From assembly GCA_902406105.1 (NCBI GenBank), contig CABPCP010000031.1, forward strand, positions 1-29,669: 29,669 bases of DNA, written 5' to 3'. The stretch is from an uncultured Mordavella sp. (GTDB taxonomy: Bacteria; Bacillota; Clostridia; Lachnospirales; Lachnospiraceae). A model generated the notes under the pieces. That model saw only the letters and a list, made by a program, of their open reading frames with translations. It did no database searches and had not been told where the DNA came from. Positions 8,252 to 15,912 of this stretch are shown one piece after another; positions within the stretch are counted from its first letter, which is position 1, and each line of letters starts with the position of its first letter. The position numbers and the translations under genes were made by a program.

Positions 8252-8264
8252 GTGTGGAGGAAAA

Positions 8265-9149
8265 ATGGAATTAAAGTATCTGAATATATTCCGTACGGTG
8301 GTGGAGACGGGAAGTTTTAGAGCTGCCGCGGAAAAGCTGAATTATACCCAATCGGCCATCACTTTCCAGATGGGTCAGTTGGAGCGGGAATTATCTGTGA
8401 AATTGTTCGAGAAATCCGGGAGAAACATGGTCCTGACTCAGGCTGGAGAACTGTTGGTCCCTTATGTGGAGGAGGTGTTTCAGTCGGTAGAAAAACTGCG
8501 GTATTTTGAAAATGATCTGGCCGATTGCCAGGGGAGCATCCATATTGGAGTAGGAGAGACACTGCTGTGTTACAAGATTCCCACCGCGCTGAAAAAGTTC
8601 TGTCAGCAGGCGCCAAAGGCCAAGATCTATCTGCGCTCCATGAACTGTTACGATATCCGGAATGAATTGCTGCGGGGAAGTTTGGATCTGGGGATTTTCT
8701 ATGAAGACATCGGCGGCTTCGGTTCCGGTCTGATCACCTACCCGATCGGTGCCTTCCCGCTGGTACTGGTGGCCTCGCCGGAGACCAGGCGCAGGTTCCC
8801 GGATTTTGTGACGCCGGATCAGACGCTTTCGGTCCCTTTGGTCATTAACGAGCCAACATGCGTATTTCGGCAGATCTTTGAAGAGTATTTAAGGAAAAAG
8901 TCTATTACCCTGGATCATACGATTGAGATGTGGAGTATTCCCACGATCAAGAATCTGGTAAAAAGCGATGTGGGGATCTCGTACCTTCCTGAATTCACGG
9001 TGCGGGAAGAGTTAGAAGCAGGTGAGCTGGAGGAAATCCCCACAGAGATCTCGCACAACAGGATCACAGCCGTATGCGCCCATAATAAGAATAAGTGGAT
9101 CAGTCCCCTAATGCGTCTGATGATCGGGCTTTCAAGCTCGATCGCGTAA
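8265..9149 (+). CDS. LysR-family transcriptional regulator
   Basis: A 294-residue regulator of normal LysR length. The N-terminal winged helix-turn-helix covers about residues 1-65 (KYLNIFRTVVETGSFRAAAE, then SAITFQMGQLERELSVKLFE). The remaining residues form the substrate-binding-like effector domain, with the usual GxIHIGVGETLL opening near residue 89. The ligand is unknown. The start follows GTGGAGG. The gene is divergent from the GNAT gene across 129 bases with repeated boxes, which suggests control of that gene and of itself. A strong hairpin terminator follows. Confidence 0.93.
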   Translation: MELKYLNIFRTVVETGSFRAAAEKLNYTQSAITFQMGQLERELSVKLFEKSGRNMVLTQAGELLVPYVEEVFQSVEKLRYFENDLADCQGSIHIGVGETLLCYKIPTALKKFCQQAPKAKIYLRSMNCYDIRNELLRGSLDLGIFYEDIGGFGSGLITYPIGAFPLVLVASPETRRRFPDFVTPDQTLSVPLVINEPTCVFRQIFEEYLRKKSITLDHTIEMWSIPTIKNLVKSDVGISYLPEFTVREELEAGELEEIPTEISHNRITAVCAHNKNKWISPLMRLMIGLSSSIA

Positions 9150-9162
9150 GAAATAAGAAAGG

Positions 9163-9203
9163 AAAAGCACGGCCGCTTGATGTCTGACGGCCGTGCTTTT
9201 CTT
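9163..9203. terminator. Bidirectional terminator between lysR-type gene and pyrI
   Basis: AAAAGCACGGCCG (9163-9175) pairs with CGGCCGTGCTTTT (9188-9200) around a 12-base loop. It has a T-run on the right and an A-run on the left, so it can end transcripts from both convergent genes. Confidence 0.92.
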
Positions 9204-9213
9204 TTATGATCAA

Positions 9214-9654
9214 TTATCTTCTGTGGTATTTTTCTTCGCAGTATTTGCAGCGGTAGACTTCATTCTCCGGATCTGTCAGTACAAAGACATGGTCCAGGCC
9301 CTGCTCGATGGAAGTGATACACCGGGGGTTCTTGCAGCGGATCACATTGGTGATCTCTTTGGGAAGATGGAGACATTTTTTCTCTACGATCTTACTGTCC
9401 TTGACAATATTTACCGTGATATCGTGATCGATAAAACCAAGGATATCCAGATCCATAAAATCAATGGGACATTCAATCTTCATAATATCCTTCCGTCCCA
9501 TTTTACTGCTCCGGGCGTTCTTGATGATAGCCACACAGCAGTCCAGTTTATCCAGATGGAGGTATTTATAGATATCCATGCTTCGTCCGGCCTGAATGTG
9601 ATCCAGTACAAACCCTTCTTCAATACGTCCAACGGTCAATGTATTCTTTACCAT
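9214..9654 (-). CDS. pyrI: Aspartate carbamoyltransferase regulatory chain
   Basis: PyrI is the zinc-binding regulatory subunit that joins PyrB trimers into the allosteric holoenzyme and binds nucleotide effectors. At 146 residues it has the family length. The N-terminal nucleotide-binding part includes IEEGFVLDHIQAG, and the C-terminal zinc domain has Cys-X4-Cys (CKNPRC) followed by Cys-X2-Cys (CKYC). It starts 17 bases after the pyrB stop behind AGGAGG, so both chains come from one transcript. Its presence implies feedback-regulated pyrimidine synthesis of the E. coli holoenzyme type. Confidence 0.96.
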   Translation of the reverse strand: MVKNTLTVGRIEEGFVLDHIQAGRSMDIYKYLHLDKLDCCVAIIKNARSSKMGRKDIMKIECPIDFMDLDILGFIDHDITVNIVKDSKIVEKKCLHLPKEITNVIRCKNPRCITSIEQGLDHVFVLTDPENEVYRCKYCEEKYHRR

Positions 9655-9671
9655 AGTTTCTGGCCTCCTTT

Positions 9672-10589
9672 TTATACTTCAATCTCTAACAGTGTCAGGA
9701 TCAGCGCCATTCTTATGTAGACACCATATTGGGCCTGTTTGAAATAAGCGGCTCTTGGATCATCGTCTACCTCTACGGATATTTCGTTGACCCTTGGCAG
9801 AGGATGGAGAACATACATATTCTCAGGAGCAAGCTTCATTTTCTTCCGGTCTAAAATATAGAAATCCTTCATACGCACATAATCTTCTTCGTTGAAGAAA
9901 CGCTCTTTCTGCACGCGGGTCATGTAGAGCAGATCCAGATTCGGAAGCGCGTCTTCAAGCCGGACTACTTCTTCATAAGGGATATTCTTCTGATCCAGCA
10001 CATCGGAGCGGATATAACTTGGGAGACGCAGCTCCTCTGGCGAGATCAGCACGAAACGAATCCCCGGATAGCGGACCAGAGCGTGGATCAAAGAATGGAC
10101 GGTACGGCCAAATTTTAGGTCTCCGCACAGACCGATGGTCATGTTTTCCAGCCGGCCTTTTAAAGATCGGATGGTCAGAAGATCGGTCAGGGTCTGGGTG
10201 GGGTGCTGGTGGCCTCCATCCCCGGCGTTGATGACCGGAATCCTGGAATGTTTGGCGGCAACCATAGGCGCGCCTTCTTTATAATGCCGCATAGCGCAGA
10301 TGTCCGCGTAGCAGGAAATGGTGCGGATGGTGTCGGCGACGCTCTCCCCTTTGGCGGCGGAACTGGAGTCGGCGGTAGAAAATCCGAGTACATTTCCTCC
10401 CAGATTGAGCATAGCCGCCTCATGGCTGAGCCGAGTTCTGGTGCTTGGCTCATAAAAAAGGGTGGCCAGCTTCTTCCCATCGCAGGCGTGGGCGTATTTC
10501 CCTGGATTTGCCTCAATGTCGGATGCCAGATCCATCAATTGGTCTAATTCTTCCACGGAAAAATCCAGTGGACTCATTAAGTGTCTCAT
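9672..10589 (-). CDS. pyrB: Aspartate carbamoyltransferase catalytic chain
   Basis: PyrB condenses carbamoyl phosphate and aspartate, the committed step of de novo pyrimidine synthesis. The 305-residue protein has the carbamoyl-phosphate loop [11 protein letters not shown] near residue 45, [10 protein letters not shown] near 75 (the 80s loop), [15 protein letters not shown] near 125 and the aspartate-binding region [10 protein letters not shown] near 262. The ATG at 10589 follows AGGAGG at proper spacing and overlaps the stop of an upstream leader reading frame as ATGA, which would couple their translation. Two operator-like palindromes and a sigma-A promoter lie about 200 bases upstream. Confidence 0.97.
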   Translation of the reverse strand: MRHLMSPLDFSVEELDQLMDLASDIEANPGKYAHACDGKKLATLFYEPSTRTRLSHEAAMLNLGGNVLGFSTADSSSAAKGESVADTIRTISCYADICAMRHYKEGAPMVAAKHSRIPVINAGDGGHQHPTQTLTDLLTIRSLKGRLENMTIGLCGDLKFGRTVHSLIHALVRYPGIRFVLISPEELRLPSYIRSDVLDQKNIPYEEVVRLEDALPNLDLLYMTRVQKERFFNEEDYVRMKDFYILDRKKMKLAPENMYVLHPLPRVNEISVEVDDDPRAAYFKQAQYGVYIRMALILTLLEIEV

Positions 10590-10771
10590 AAAAACCTCCT
10601 TTGAAGATGTATCAATATTCCGTTGCTGTTTTGGGATATTGTGAATTTGGAATAAAAATAGAAAATAAAAGATTTCAACTGAAAGAGTCGGGAAAAGAAA
10701 AGATGATCTTTACGCAAAAGAACAGGAAAAGCGGCCGGACTGGCCATCTTATGTTTGTACTGACGCATCAT
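10586..10771 (-). CDS. Putative pyrBI leader peptide, 61 codons
   Basis: A small reading frame sits between the pyrB promoter and pyrB. It begins ATGATG seven bases after a very strong GGAGGAGGG site and ends in an ATGA overlap with pyrB. The product is rich in phenylalanine ([20 protein letters not shown]) and the mRNA is strikingly pyrimidine-rich. In E. coli, pyrBI is controlled by a UTP-sensitive attenuator whose leader peptide PyrL is also translated through U-rich pause sites. The arrangement here is similar in plan, but the hairpins are weak. It is probably a regulatory leader rather than a functional protein, and could still be a chance frame. Confidence 0.5.
   Translation of the reverse strand: MMRQYKHKMASPAAFPVLLRKDHLFFSRLFQLKSFIFYFYSKFTISQNSNGILIHLQRRFL
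10733..10745 (-). promoter_or_regulatory. Small GC hairpin plus U-rich tract in the pyrB leader
   Basis: GGCC-N5-GGCC can form a four-pair GC hairpin followed, on the minus strand, by GCTTTTCCTGTTCTTTT. A second, AT-rich hairpin (TTTC-AGTT-GAAA, around 10675-10686) is followed by TCTTTTATTTTCTATTTTTA. Either could act as a weak pause or attenuator; neither is a textbook terminator. Confidence 0.3.
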
Positions 10772-10785
10772 TTTCCCTCCTCCAC

Positions 10786-10829
10786 TGAAAATCTTTCATA
10801 CATCATATACTAAATGTGAAAGATTTTCA
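10786..10829 (-). promoter_or_regulatory. pyrB promoter flanked by two palindromic operators
   Basis: On the minus strand, TTGAAA (10830-10825), a 17-base spacer and TATGAT (10807-10802) make a good promoter. Two perfect palindromes, TGAAA-GAT-TTTCA (10817-10829) and TGAAA-ATC-TTTCA (10786-10798), lie over the -35 and at the transcription start. Their centres are 31 bp apart, about three turns, so one protein could hold both and block the promoter. Confidence 0.65.
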
Positions 10830-11210
10830 ATGTCTGGAGAGAATTTTTTCAAAGAGAAGTCCCGCGCCGAACCATAAAGGCGCATAGTCCAGACGGATCA
10901 AACCGTTGATATTGCAGGGGGCGCCGCTGTAATTCCACGGGCAGGCGTTAAACTTTCTCAAGAAGGAGCCGGTAAGATATTCCGCGCAAAAGATACAGCA
11001 TGTATACACACCTCCTCTGAGTATCAGGCTTCTTCCTTCCAGGCGTTTGCAGAGAGGAGAGAGAAAGCTGGCCATTCCGTAGATGGGAAACATCCAGATG
11101 GAAGTGTTCCCCGTAAGGGTAGGGTTTTCCCGACGCAGAGAGTGCAGGCCGGTAAACAGGATTTCCATACACCAGCCGGTGGTCCCGCAAGTCAAAAAAT
11201 CATGTCTCAT
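10827..11210 (-). CDS. Putative ABC-transporter-type membrane protein, CmpB-like (PF06541)
   Basis: A 127-residue hydrophobic protein with three or four likely membrane helices. It resembles the CmpB-like 'putative ABC transporter permease' family in its fixed positions: GWCMEILF near the N-terminus, IYGMASFL, EYLTGSFLRKF and the late NINGLIRLDYAPLWFG. The role is not established experimentally, and no ATPase partner is present. It is on the short side and starts close to the first family motif, so part of helix one may be missing. No good ribosome binding site is seen before the ATG. Its stop codon lies inside the pyrB -35 element. Confidence 0.72.
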   Translation of the reverse strand: MRHDFLTCGTTGWCMEILFTGLHSLRRENPTLTGNTSIWMFPIYGMASFLSPLCKRLEGRSLILRGGVYTCCIFCAEYLTGSFLRKFNACPWNYSGAPCNINGLIRLDYAPLWFGAGLLFEKILSRH

Positions 11211-11234
11211 ATTTCTAAGTATGGTTTGCAGAGG

Positions 11235-11263
11235 TAGATTTTATGCGGGAAATGTATTATAAT
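11235..11263 (+). promoter_or_regulatory. Candidate promoter of pheA
   Basis: A perfect TATAAT (11258-11263) lies 17 bases after a poor -35, TAGATT (11235-11240). The -10 sits in the 12-bp palindrome GTATTATAATAC (11254-11265). The leader to the AAGGAG site is short, with no room for a T-box or attenuator. Confidence 0.5.
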
Positions 11264-11294
11264 ACAGCGTAGTTCGCAAAAAAGGAGATATATC

Positions 11295-12425
11295 ATGGCA
11301 TCATTAGGAGAATTAAGAGAACAATTAGACCTTGTAGACGATCAGATCGTAAAGCTCTATGAAGAGCGGATGCGGATCTGCCGGGAAGTGGGAGAATATA
11401 AGATCAACAGCGGAACCAAGGTGTTTGACCGTCAAAGAGAGAAGGAAAAGCTGGCAGACGTGGCAGGGAAGACTGCCACAGAGTTTAATAAAAAGGGGAT
11501 CCAGGAATTGTACCAGCAATTGATGTCCATGAGCCGCAAGCTGCAGTACCAGCAGCTGGTTCAGGCTGGGGCCCTGGGAAGGCTTCCCTTTATCCAGATC
11601 GACTCTTTGGATAAAGAAGGCGCAAGGATTGTATTCCAGGGGACGGAAGGGGCCTACAGCCAGGCCGCTATGCAGGCTTATTTCGGCCCAGAATGCAACA
11701 GTTTCCATGTCAGGACCTTCCGGGATGCCATGAACGCGATCGAAGAAGGAGCGGCCGATTACGCGGTGCTTCCCATTGAGAATTCCACCGCGGGAGCGGT
11801 GGCGGAGATGTATGATCTGCTGGTAGAGTTTGAAAATTATATTGTGGGAGAGACCATTATCCCGATCACCCATACGCTGGCCGGACTTCCGGGGGCAAGC
11901 CTGCAGAATATCAAGAGAGTGTATTCCAAGGCGGAGGCATTGATGCAGACATCCAGATTTCTGGACGAACACAGCGATTGGCAGCAGATCAGCGTATCCA
12001 ATACAGCCATTGCCGCCCAGAAGATCTTGGAAGACGCAGATACGAGCCAGGCGGCGGTGTGCAGCGCTTACGCGGCCAAGATCCATGGTCTTGCCGTGTT
12101 GGAAGACGCGATCAATGACGATAAAAATAATTCTACCCGGTTTATTGTAGTCACCAACCAGAAAGTTTTCTTAAAGGAAGCCCGCAAGATCAGCCTGTGT
12201 CTGGAACTGCCCCATGAGAGCGGCTCCTTGTACCACCTGCTGTCTCATTTTATTTATAACGACCTGAATATGACCAAGATCGAGTCTAGGCCGATTGAGG
12301 GCAGAAGCTGGGAATATCGGTTTTTCATAGATTTTGAAGGGAACCTGGGAGAGGCGGCGGTGAAAAATGCTCTCCGGGGATTGCGGGAAGAGAGCCGAAG
12401 TTTAAAGATACTGGGGAACTATTAA
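11295..12425 (+). CDS. pheA: Bifunctional chorismate mutase / prephenate dehydratase
   Basis: The P-protein converts chorismate to prephenate and then to phenylpyruvate, the phenylalanine branch. The 376 residues hold three domains. An AroQ-type chorismate mutase occupies about 1-90 (LREQLDLVDDQIVKLYEERM). The dehydratase spans about 112-290, with FQGTEGAYSQAA near 113, LPIENSTAGAV near 157 and the catalytic-site segment NNSTRFIVV. A C-terminal ACT domain contains ESRPIEGRSWEYRFF, the phenylalanine-binding signature, so feedback inhibition is expected. The ATG follows AAAGGAG. The next gene is 18 bases downstream and may share the transcript. Confidence 0.96.
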   Translation: MASLGELREQLDLVDDQIVKLYEERMRICREVGEYKINSGTKVFDRQREKEKLADVAGKTATEFNKKGIQELYQQLMSMSRKLQYQQLVQAGALGRLPFIQIDSLDKEGARIVFQGTEGAYSQAAMQAYFGPECNSFHVRTFRDAMNAIEEGAADYAVLPIENSTAGAVAEMYDLLVEFENYIVGETIIPITHTLAGLPGASLQNIKRVYSKAEALMQTSRFLDEHSDWQQISVSNTAIAAQKILEDADTSQAAVCSAYAAKIHGLAVLEDAINDDKNNSTRFIVVTNQKVFLKEARKISLCLELPHESGSLYHLLSHFIYNDLNMTKIESRPIEGRSWEYRFFIDFEGNLGEAAVKNALRGLREESRSLKILGNY

Positions 12426-12443
12426 GGGAAGAAGGCGACTTTG

Positions 12444-13739
12444 ATGAGAGTAAATGAATTGATGATCTATAAACATATGGAGGAGGGAAAAGCTTTAAAG
12501 GATATGGCTTTTCTCATGGAGAACTATGACAGTGATTATTACAATCAGGAAGATCTGAAAGGCCTTTTCTTTGAGACGGCAAATCAGATCTTGGAATTGT
12601 CGGTCAGCCATGGTTTCGAGGGAAATCTGTGGCATACTTATCTGACTTTCCTTTTGGCGAACCATGAGAATGCTTACAGTACCTCCTGCGAGATCGTAGG
12701 GAAAGTGGAAGGAACTATCAATGAGGCGGCGCTTCATGATTTCGCGATTTTTAAAGAGTTGTTTGACTACGATTTCGGGAAAATGGAAGAAAAGCTGGGG
12801 GCAGGATGTATTTCAATATTGTCCCATTATCAGGGGACCGGCAGCCGCGGAAAAGTTTTCAATCAGAGGATCAGGGACCGGATCTGTGAGCTCAGCGTCC
12901 ATCTGGCTGCGGCGGGAACAGCAGAAGGGGTCAAAGATATCCTGACCCCGTTTTTTAAAGAATTTGGGGTGGGAAAGCTGGGACTCCACAAGGCGTTCCG
13001 CATCCAGCATACAGAAGAAGGAGCCAAGATCCTGCCTATCACTAAGATCGCCCATGTCCATCTGGATGATCTGGTGGGATATGAGACCGCCAAGAGAAAA
13101 CTGATCGACAATACAGAAGCGTTTGTCAAGGGAAGGAAGGCCAATAACTGTCTGCTCTTTGGAGATGCGGGGACGGGCAAATCTTCTTCCATCAAAGCGA
13201 TCTTAAATCAATATTACGACCAGGGACTGCGTATGATCGAAGTCTATAAGCATCAATTCCAGGATCTGAATTCTGTGATCGCCCAGGTGAAAGATCGGAA
13301 TTATAAGTTTATTATTTATATGGACGATCTGTCTTTTGAGGAATTTGAGATTGAATATAAATACCTGAAAGCGGTGATCGAAGGCGGGTTGGAGCGGAAA
13401 CCGGACAATATCCTGATCTACGCTACGTCCAACCGGCGCCACCTCATCCGAGAGACGTTTCGTGATAAAGAAGAACGGGATGAGGAACTTCACTCCAACG
13501 ATACGGTCCAGGAGAAATTATCTCTGGTGGCAAGATTTGGAGTTACGATATATTTTGGGAAACCAGATAAAAAAGAGTTCCAGGAGATCGTGCGGCAGCT
13601 GGCCAGAAGAAATCAGATCCAGCTTCCGGAAGAAGAACTTCTCAAAGAAGCAAATAAATGGGAATTAAGTCACGGAGGGCTGTCCGGCAGAACGGCGCAG
13701 CAGTTCATTGACTACCTGGCGGGAACTATGGAAGCATAA
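12444..13739 (+). CDS. DUF815 family AAA+ ATPase
   Basis: A 431-residue ATPase of the DUF815 family, whose cellular role is not defined. The Walker A motif GDAGTGKS is at residues 240-247, and a Walker B-like FIIYMDDLSFE follows near 285. Sensor-like YATSNRRHLI and the C-terminal lid region GLSGRTAQQFIDYL are typical of the family. The first ~200 residues are helical and lack recognised motifs. The ATG at 12444 is preferred over the adjacent TTG at 12441 and lies eight bases after GAAGG. It sits between pheA and a small unknown gene on the same strand. Confidence 0.85.
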   Translation: MRVNELMIYKHMEEGKALKDMAFLMENYDSDYYNQEDLKGLFFETANQILELSVSHGFEGNLWHTYLTFLLANHENAYSTSCEIVGKVEGTINEAALHDFAIFKELFDYDFGKMEEKLGAGCISILSHYQGTGSRGKVFNQRIRDRICELSVHLAAAGTAEGVKDILTPFFKEFGVGKLGLHKAFRIQHTEEGAKILPITKIAHVHLDDLVGYETAKRKLIDNTEAFVKGRKANNCLLFGDAGTGKSSSIKAILNQYYDQGLRMIEVYKHQFQDLNSVIAQVKDRNYKFIIYMDDLSFEEFEIEYKYLKAVIEGGLERKPDNILIYATSNRRHLIRETFRDKEERDEELHSNDTVQEKLSLVARFGVTIYFGKPDKKEFQEIVRQLARRNQIQLPEEELLKEANKWELSHGGLSGRTAQQFIDYLAGTMEA

Positions 13740-13767
13740 GAGCGGGAACAGCAGAGGAAAGAGGGCT

Positions 13768-14037
13768 ATGGATCAGAAAGCAGAAGTTTGGGAAGTGGTA
13801 ACAGCCCATCAGGGAGAACAGTTTTATACCTTGAAGAAACTGCCTTTCGTATATGTGATCAAAGGCGGGGAATGTTTCATTGACCGGCGGAAGAAATCTA
13901 TCACACGGGCTACCTTCGAGAAAGCCTATGAGAAAATCTGCCGGGAAGGGAAAGAAAATATCAAAGGCCCCAAACAACTGGGTGTATTTGGGGCCCCTTA
14001 TGTCTGGGCCATTTTCCTGCAGCTGGAGCTGATCTAA
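13768..14037 (+). CDS. Conserved hypothetical protein, 89 residues
   Basis: I do not recognise this family with confidence. The small soluble protein contains VYVIKGGECFIDRRKKSITR in its middle and ends in GVFGAPYVWAIFLQLELI. There is no signal peptide or helix-turn-helix. The start is the ATG behind AGAGGAAAGAGGG; longer in-frame versions overlap the DUF815 gene. Regular codon use and a good ribosome binding site support a real gene, probably transcribed with the ATPase upstream. Its TAA overlaps the rqcH stop on the other strand by two bases. Confidence 0.7.
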   Translation: MDQKAEVWEVVTAHQGEQFYTLKKLPFVYVIKGGECFIDRRKKSITRATFEKAYEKICREGKENIKGPKQLGVFGAPYVWAIFLQLELI

Positions 14038-15779
14038 CTGTCAGGAGAGACCTCTTTGATCTGAGAAATGTCGGAGTCAATGACCAGGGAGTAGTTGGTA
14101 TAATAGACCACGAAACCGGGCTTGGCTCCGTTTGGTTTTTTCACATGTTTTTTCTCCACATAATCAATTTCCACTTTGTCGCTTCCGCGGTTTTTAGAAT
14201 AGTAGGCGGCCAGGCGGCCCGCTTCCTCAAAGGTGCGGTCCGGCAGTTCATCTCCGCCGGTCTTGACGATCACGTGGGAGCCGGGAGCGCCTTTAGCGTG
14301 GAACCACCAGTCGCTGCCAGCGGCAAAAGAAAAGGTCAGTTCATCATTTTGAAAATTGTTTTTTCCTACATATATGTCATAGCCGTCGCTGGAAATATAA
14401 TGGAGAGGACGACTGATAGTCCGCGCCTTTTTACGGCCGGACCGCTGCCGGATATAGCCGCTGCCGGCCAGTTCATCCTTGATCTGAGCCAGGTCTTCTT
14501 CGTTTTGCGCAATTTCCAGAGCGTTTTCTACCGACTCCAGATAGCTGATATCATCAGAGGTTTCCTGGATCAGCTGGCTTAGAGCCTCGTAGGTTCTTTT
14601 TTGTTTGTTATATCGGGCGAAATACCGCTGGGCATTCTCCTGGGGAGTCTGGGAGGGGTCTAAAGGAATGGTGATCTCTTTCCCGTCATAGTAATTAAGA
14701 GCCGTCAGTTCCTTAGAGCCTTCTGGGAGACTGTATCCATAAGTATTGATCAATTCTCCGTAGATCCGGTATTGATCTCGGTTCTGCGTATCTTTCAACT
14801 GGCGGAACTGAAGGTCGTATTTCTTGCGGTTCCGTTCCAGGGCAGTGCGGACGATGTGGCGCAGATCCGCGCTTTTTTGTCGGATGCGTGTCAAAGCGTT
14901 TCGGGCGGAATAATAGGAAGACAGCATCTGGGAGACAGTTGGGAATTCCCTCTTTGTATAGCCGCTGTAGTGGGTCATGGGAAGAACGGCAAAATCTTTA
15001 GGCATGGCTCCCTCGTAGTATATGGAAGGACAGAAGCCGCAAGATTTTATATCGTCCATGTAGTAAGAAAACTGCCGATACAAATGGGTGAAAAGATCCT
15101 GGGACAGTTCCCGCGGCGGGAGGCTGGAATCCACGCCGGACAGACAGCAGATTTCCTCCGCGGCAGCAGGGCTGATCCCGGTAAAACCTGTGTAGATCGC
15201 TTTGACCAGCGGGACAGGTCTTGCGGCAAGAGTCTGGATGAAAGTGTCCAGGTCCGCGCTTAACGGATCTGTTTTAGACATAGTATCCGGTATAAAGTAA
15301 GGCCGTCCCGGCAATACTTCCCGTACCGAGCTCATCTGGGCGGACACATGTTTGATGCTGTCTATGATCTTTCCCTGGTCGTCGCAGAAAATGATGTTGC
15401 TGTGTTTTCCCATGATCTCTATGATCAGTTTCTTCCGGCAGGGATCTCCCAGTTCATCCAGATGCTCAATATCCAGGTGGATGATCCGTTCCAAGCCCGG
15501 CTGAGATACGTTGACGATCCGGCCGTTCCCGATATGTTTTCGCAGAAGCATGCAGAAGTTGGGCGCGTTCATAGGGCTTGGCTTGTTCTCATCCGTCAAA
15601 TAGATAAGAGGAAGGGAGGCGCTGGCAGAAAGATATAGCCGTTGCTGTCCTTTTGGAGTCTTGATCGTCAGAAGCAGTTCGTCCGCTTCCGGCTGGGCGA
15701 TCTTGGCGATGCGTCCCTGGGAGAGAGTTCCTTTTAATTCCTGTACGATAGCCGCTACAGTAATTCCGTCAAATGCCAT
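14034..15779 (-). CDS. rqcH: Ribosome quality control protein RqcH (NFACT family)
   Basis: RqcH binds 50S subunits with stalled nascent chains and recruits alanyl-tRNA to add C-terminal alanine tails for degradation. Many genomes annotate it as fibronectin-binding protein. The 581-residue protein has the NFACT-N domain at the N-terminus (AFDGITVAAIVQEL, then NAPNFCMLLRKHIGNGRI). Coiled-coil segments lie near 290-430, and the NFACT-R domain near 450-560 has the signature DWWFHAKGAPGSHVIVK. The ATG at 15779 follows AAAGGAATG. Its promoter overlaps the promoter of the divergent yicC operon. Confidence 0.93.
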   Translation of the reverse strand: MAFDGITVAAIVQELKGTLSQGRIAKIAQPEADELLLTIKTPKGQQRLYLSASASLPLIYLTDENKPSPMNAPNFCMLLRKHIGNGRIVNVSQPGLERIIHLDIEHLDELGDPCRKKLIIEIMGKHSNIIFCDDQGKIIDSIKHVSAQMSSVREVLPGRPYFIPDTMSKTDPLSADLDTFIQTLAARPVPLVKAIYTGFTGISPAAAEEICCLSGVDSSLPPRELSQDLFTHLYRQFSYYMDDIKSCGFCPSIYYEGAMPKDFAVLPMTHYSGYTKREFPTVSQMLSSYYSARNALTRIRQKSADLRHIVRTALERNRKKYDLQFRQLKDTQNRDQYRIYGELINTYGYSLPEGSKELTALNYYDGKEITIPLDPSQTPQENAQRYFARYNKQKRTYEALSQLIQETSDDISYLESVENALEIAQNEEDLAQIKDELAGSGYIRQRSGRKKARTISRPLHYISSDGYDIYVGKNNFQNDELTFSFAAGSDWWFHAKGAPGSHVIVKTGGDELPDRTFEEAGRLAAYYSKNRGSDKVEIDYVEKKHVKKPNGAKPGFVVYYTNYSLVIDSDISQIKEVSPDS

Positions 15780-15822
15780 GTTATGTCATTCCTTTCTAAG
15801 GTAATAGATTACGGTGGATACC

Positions 15823-15863
15823 AGTATACCATGGTTGACGGGAATTGCCAAATGGCTTATAAT
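15823..15863. promoter_or_regulatory. Overlapping divergent promoters for rqcH and the yicC operon
   Basis: Forward: TTGACG (15835-15840), 17 bases, TATAAT (15858-15863). Reverse: TTGGCA (15851-15846), 17 bases, TATACT (15828-15823). Both have good spacing, and the forward -35 lies inside the reverse spacer, so polymerase binding to one should exclude the other. Confidence 0.75.
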
Positions 15864-15912
15864 AATTCGGAACCTAGTTCGGACATGGACTGATTACAAA
15901 AGGAAATGGAGT

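Noticed and set aside
9193..9720. 175-residue plus-strand frame across pyrI and the pyrB end
   Set aside because: It starts inside the terminator and runs antisense to two certain genes.
11211..11294. T-box or attenuator before pheA
   Set aside because: The leader is too short and lacks the T-box sequence or a terminator hairpin.
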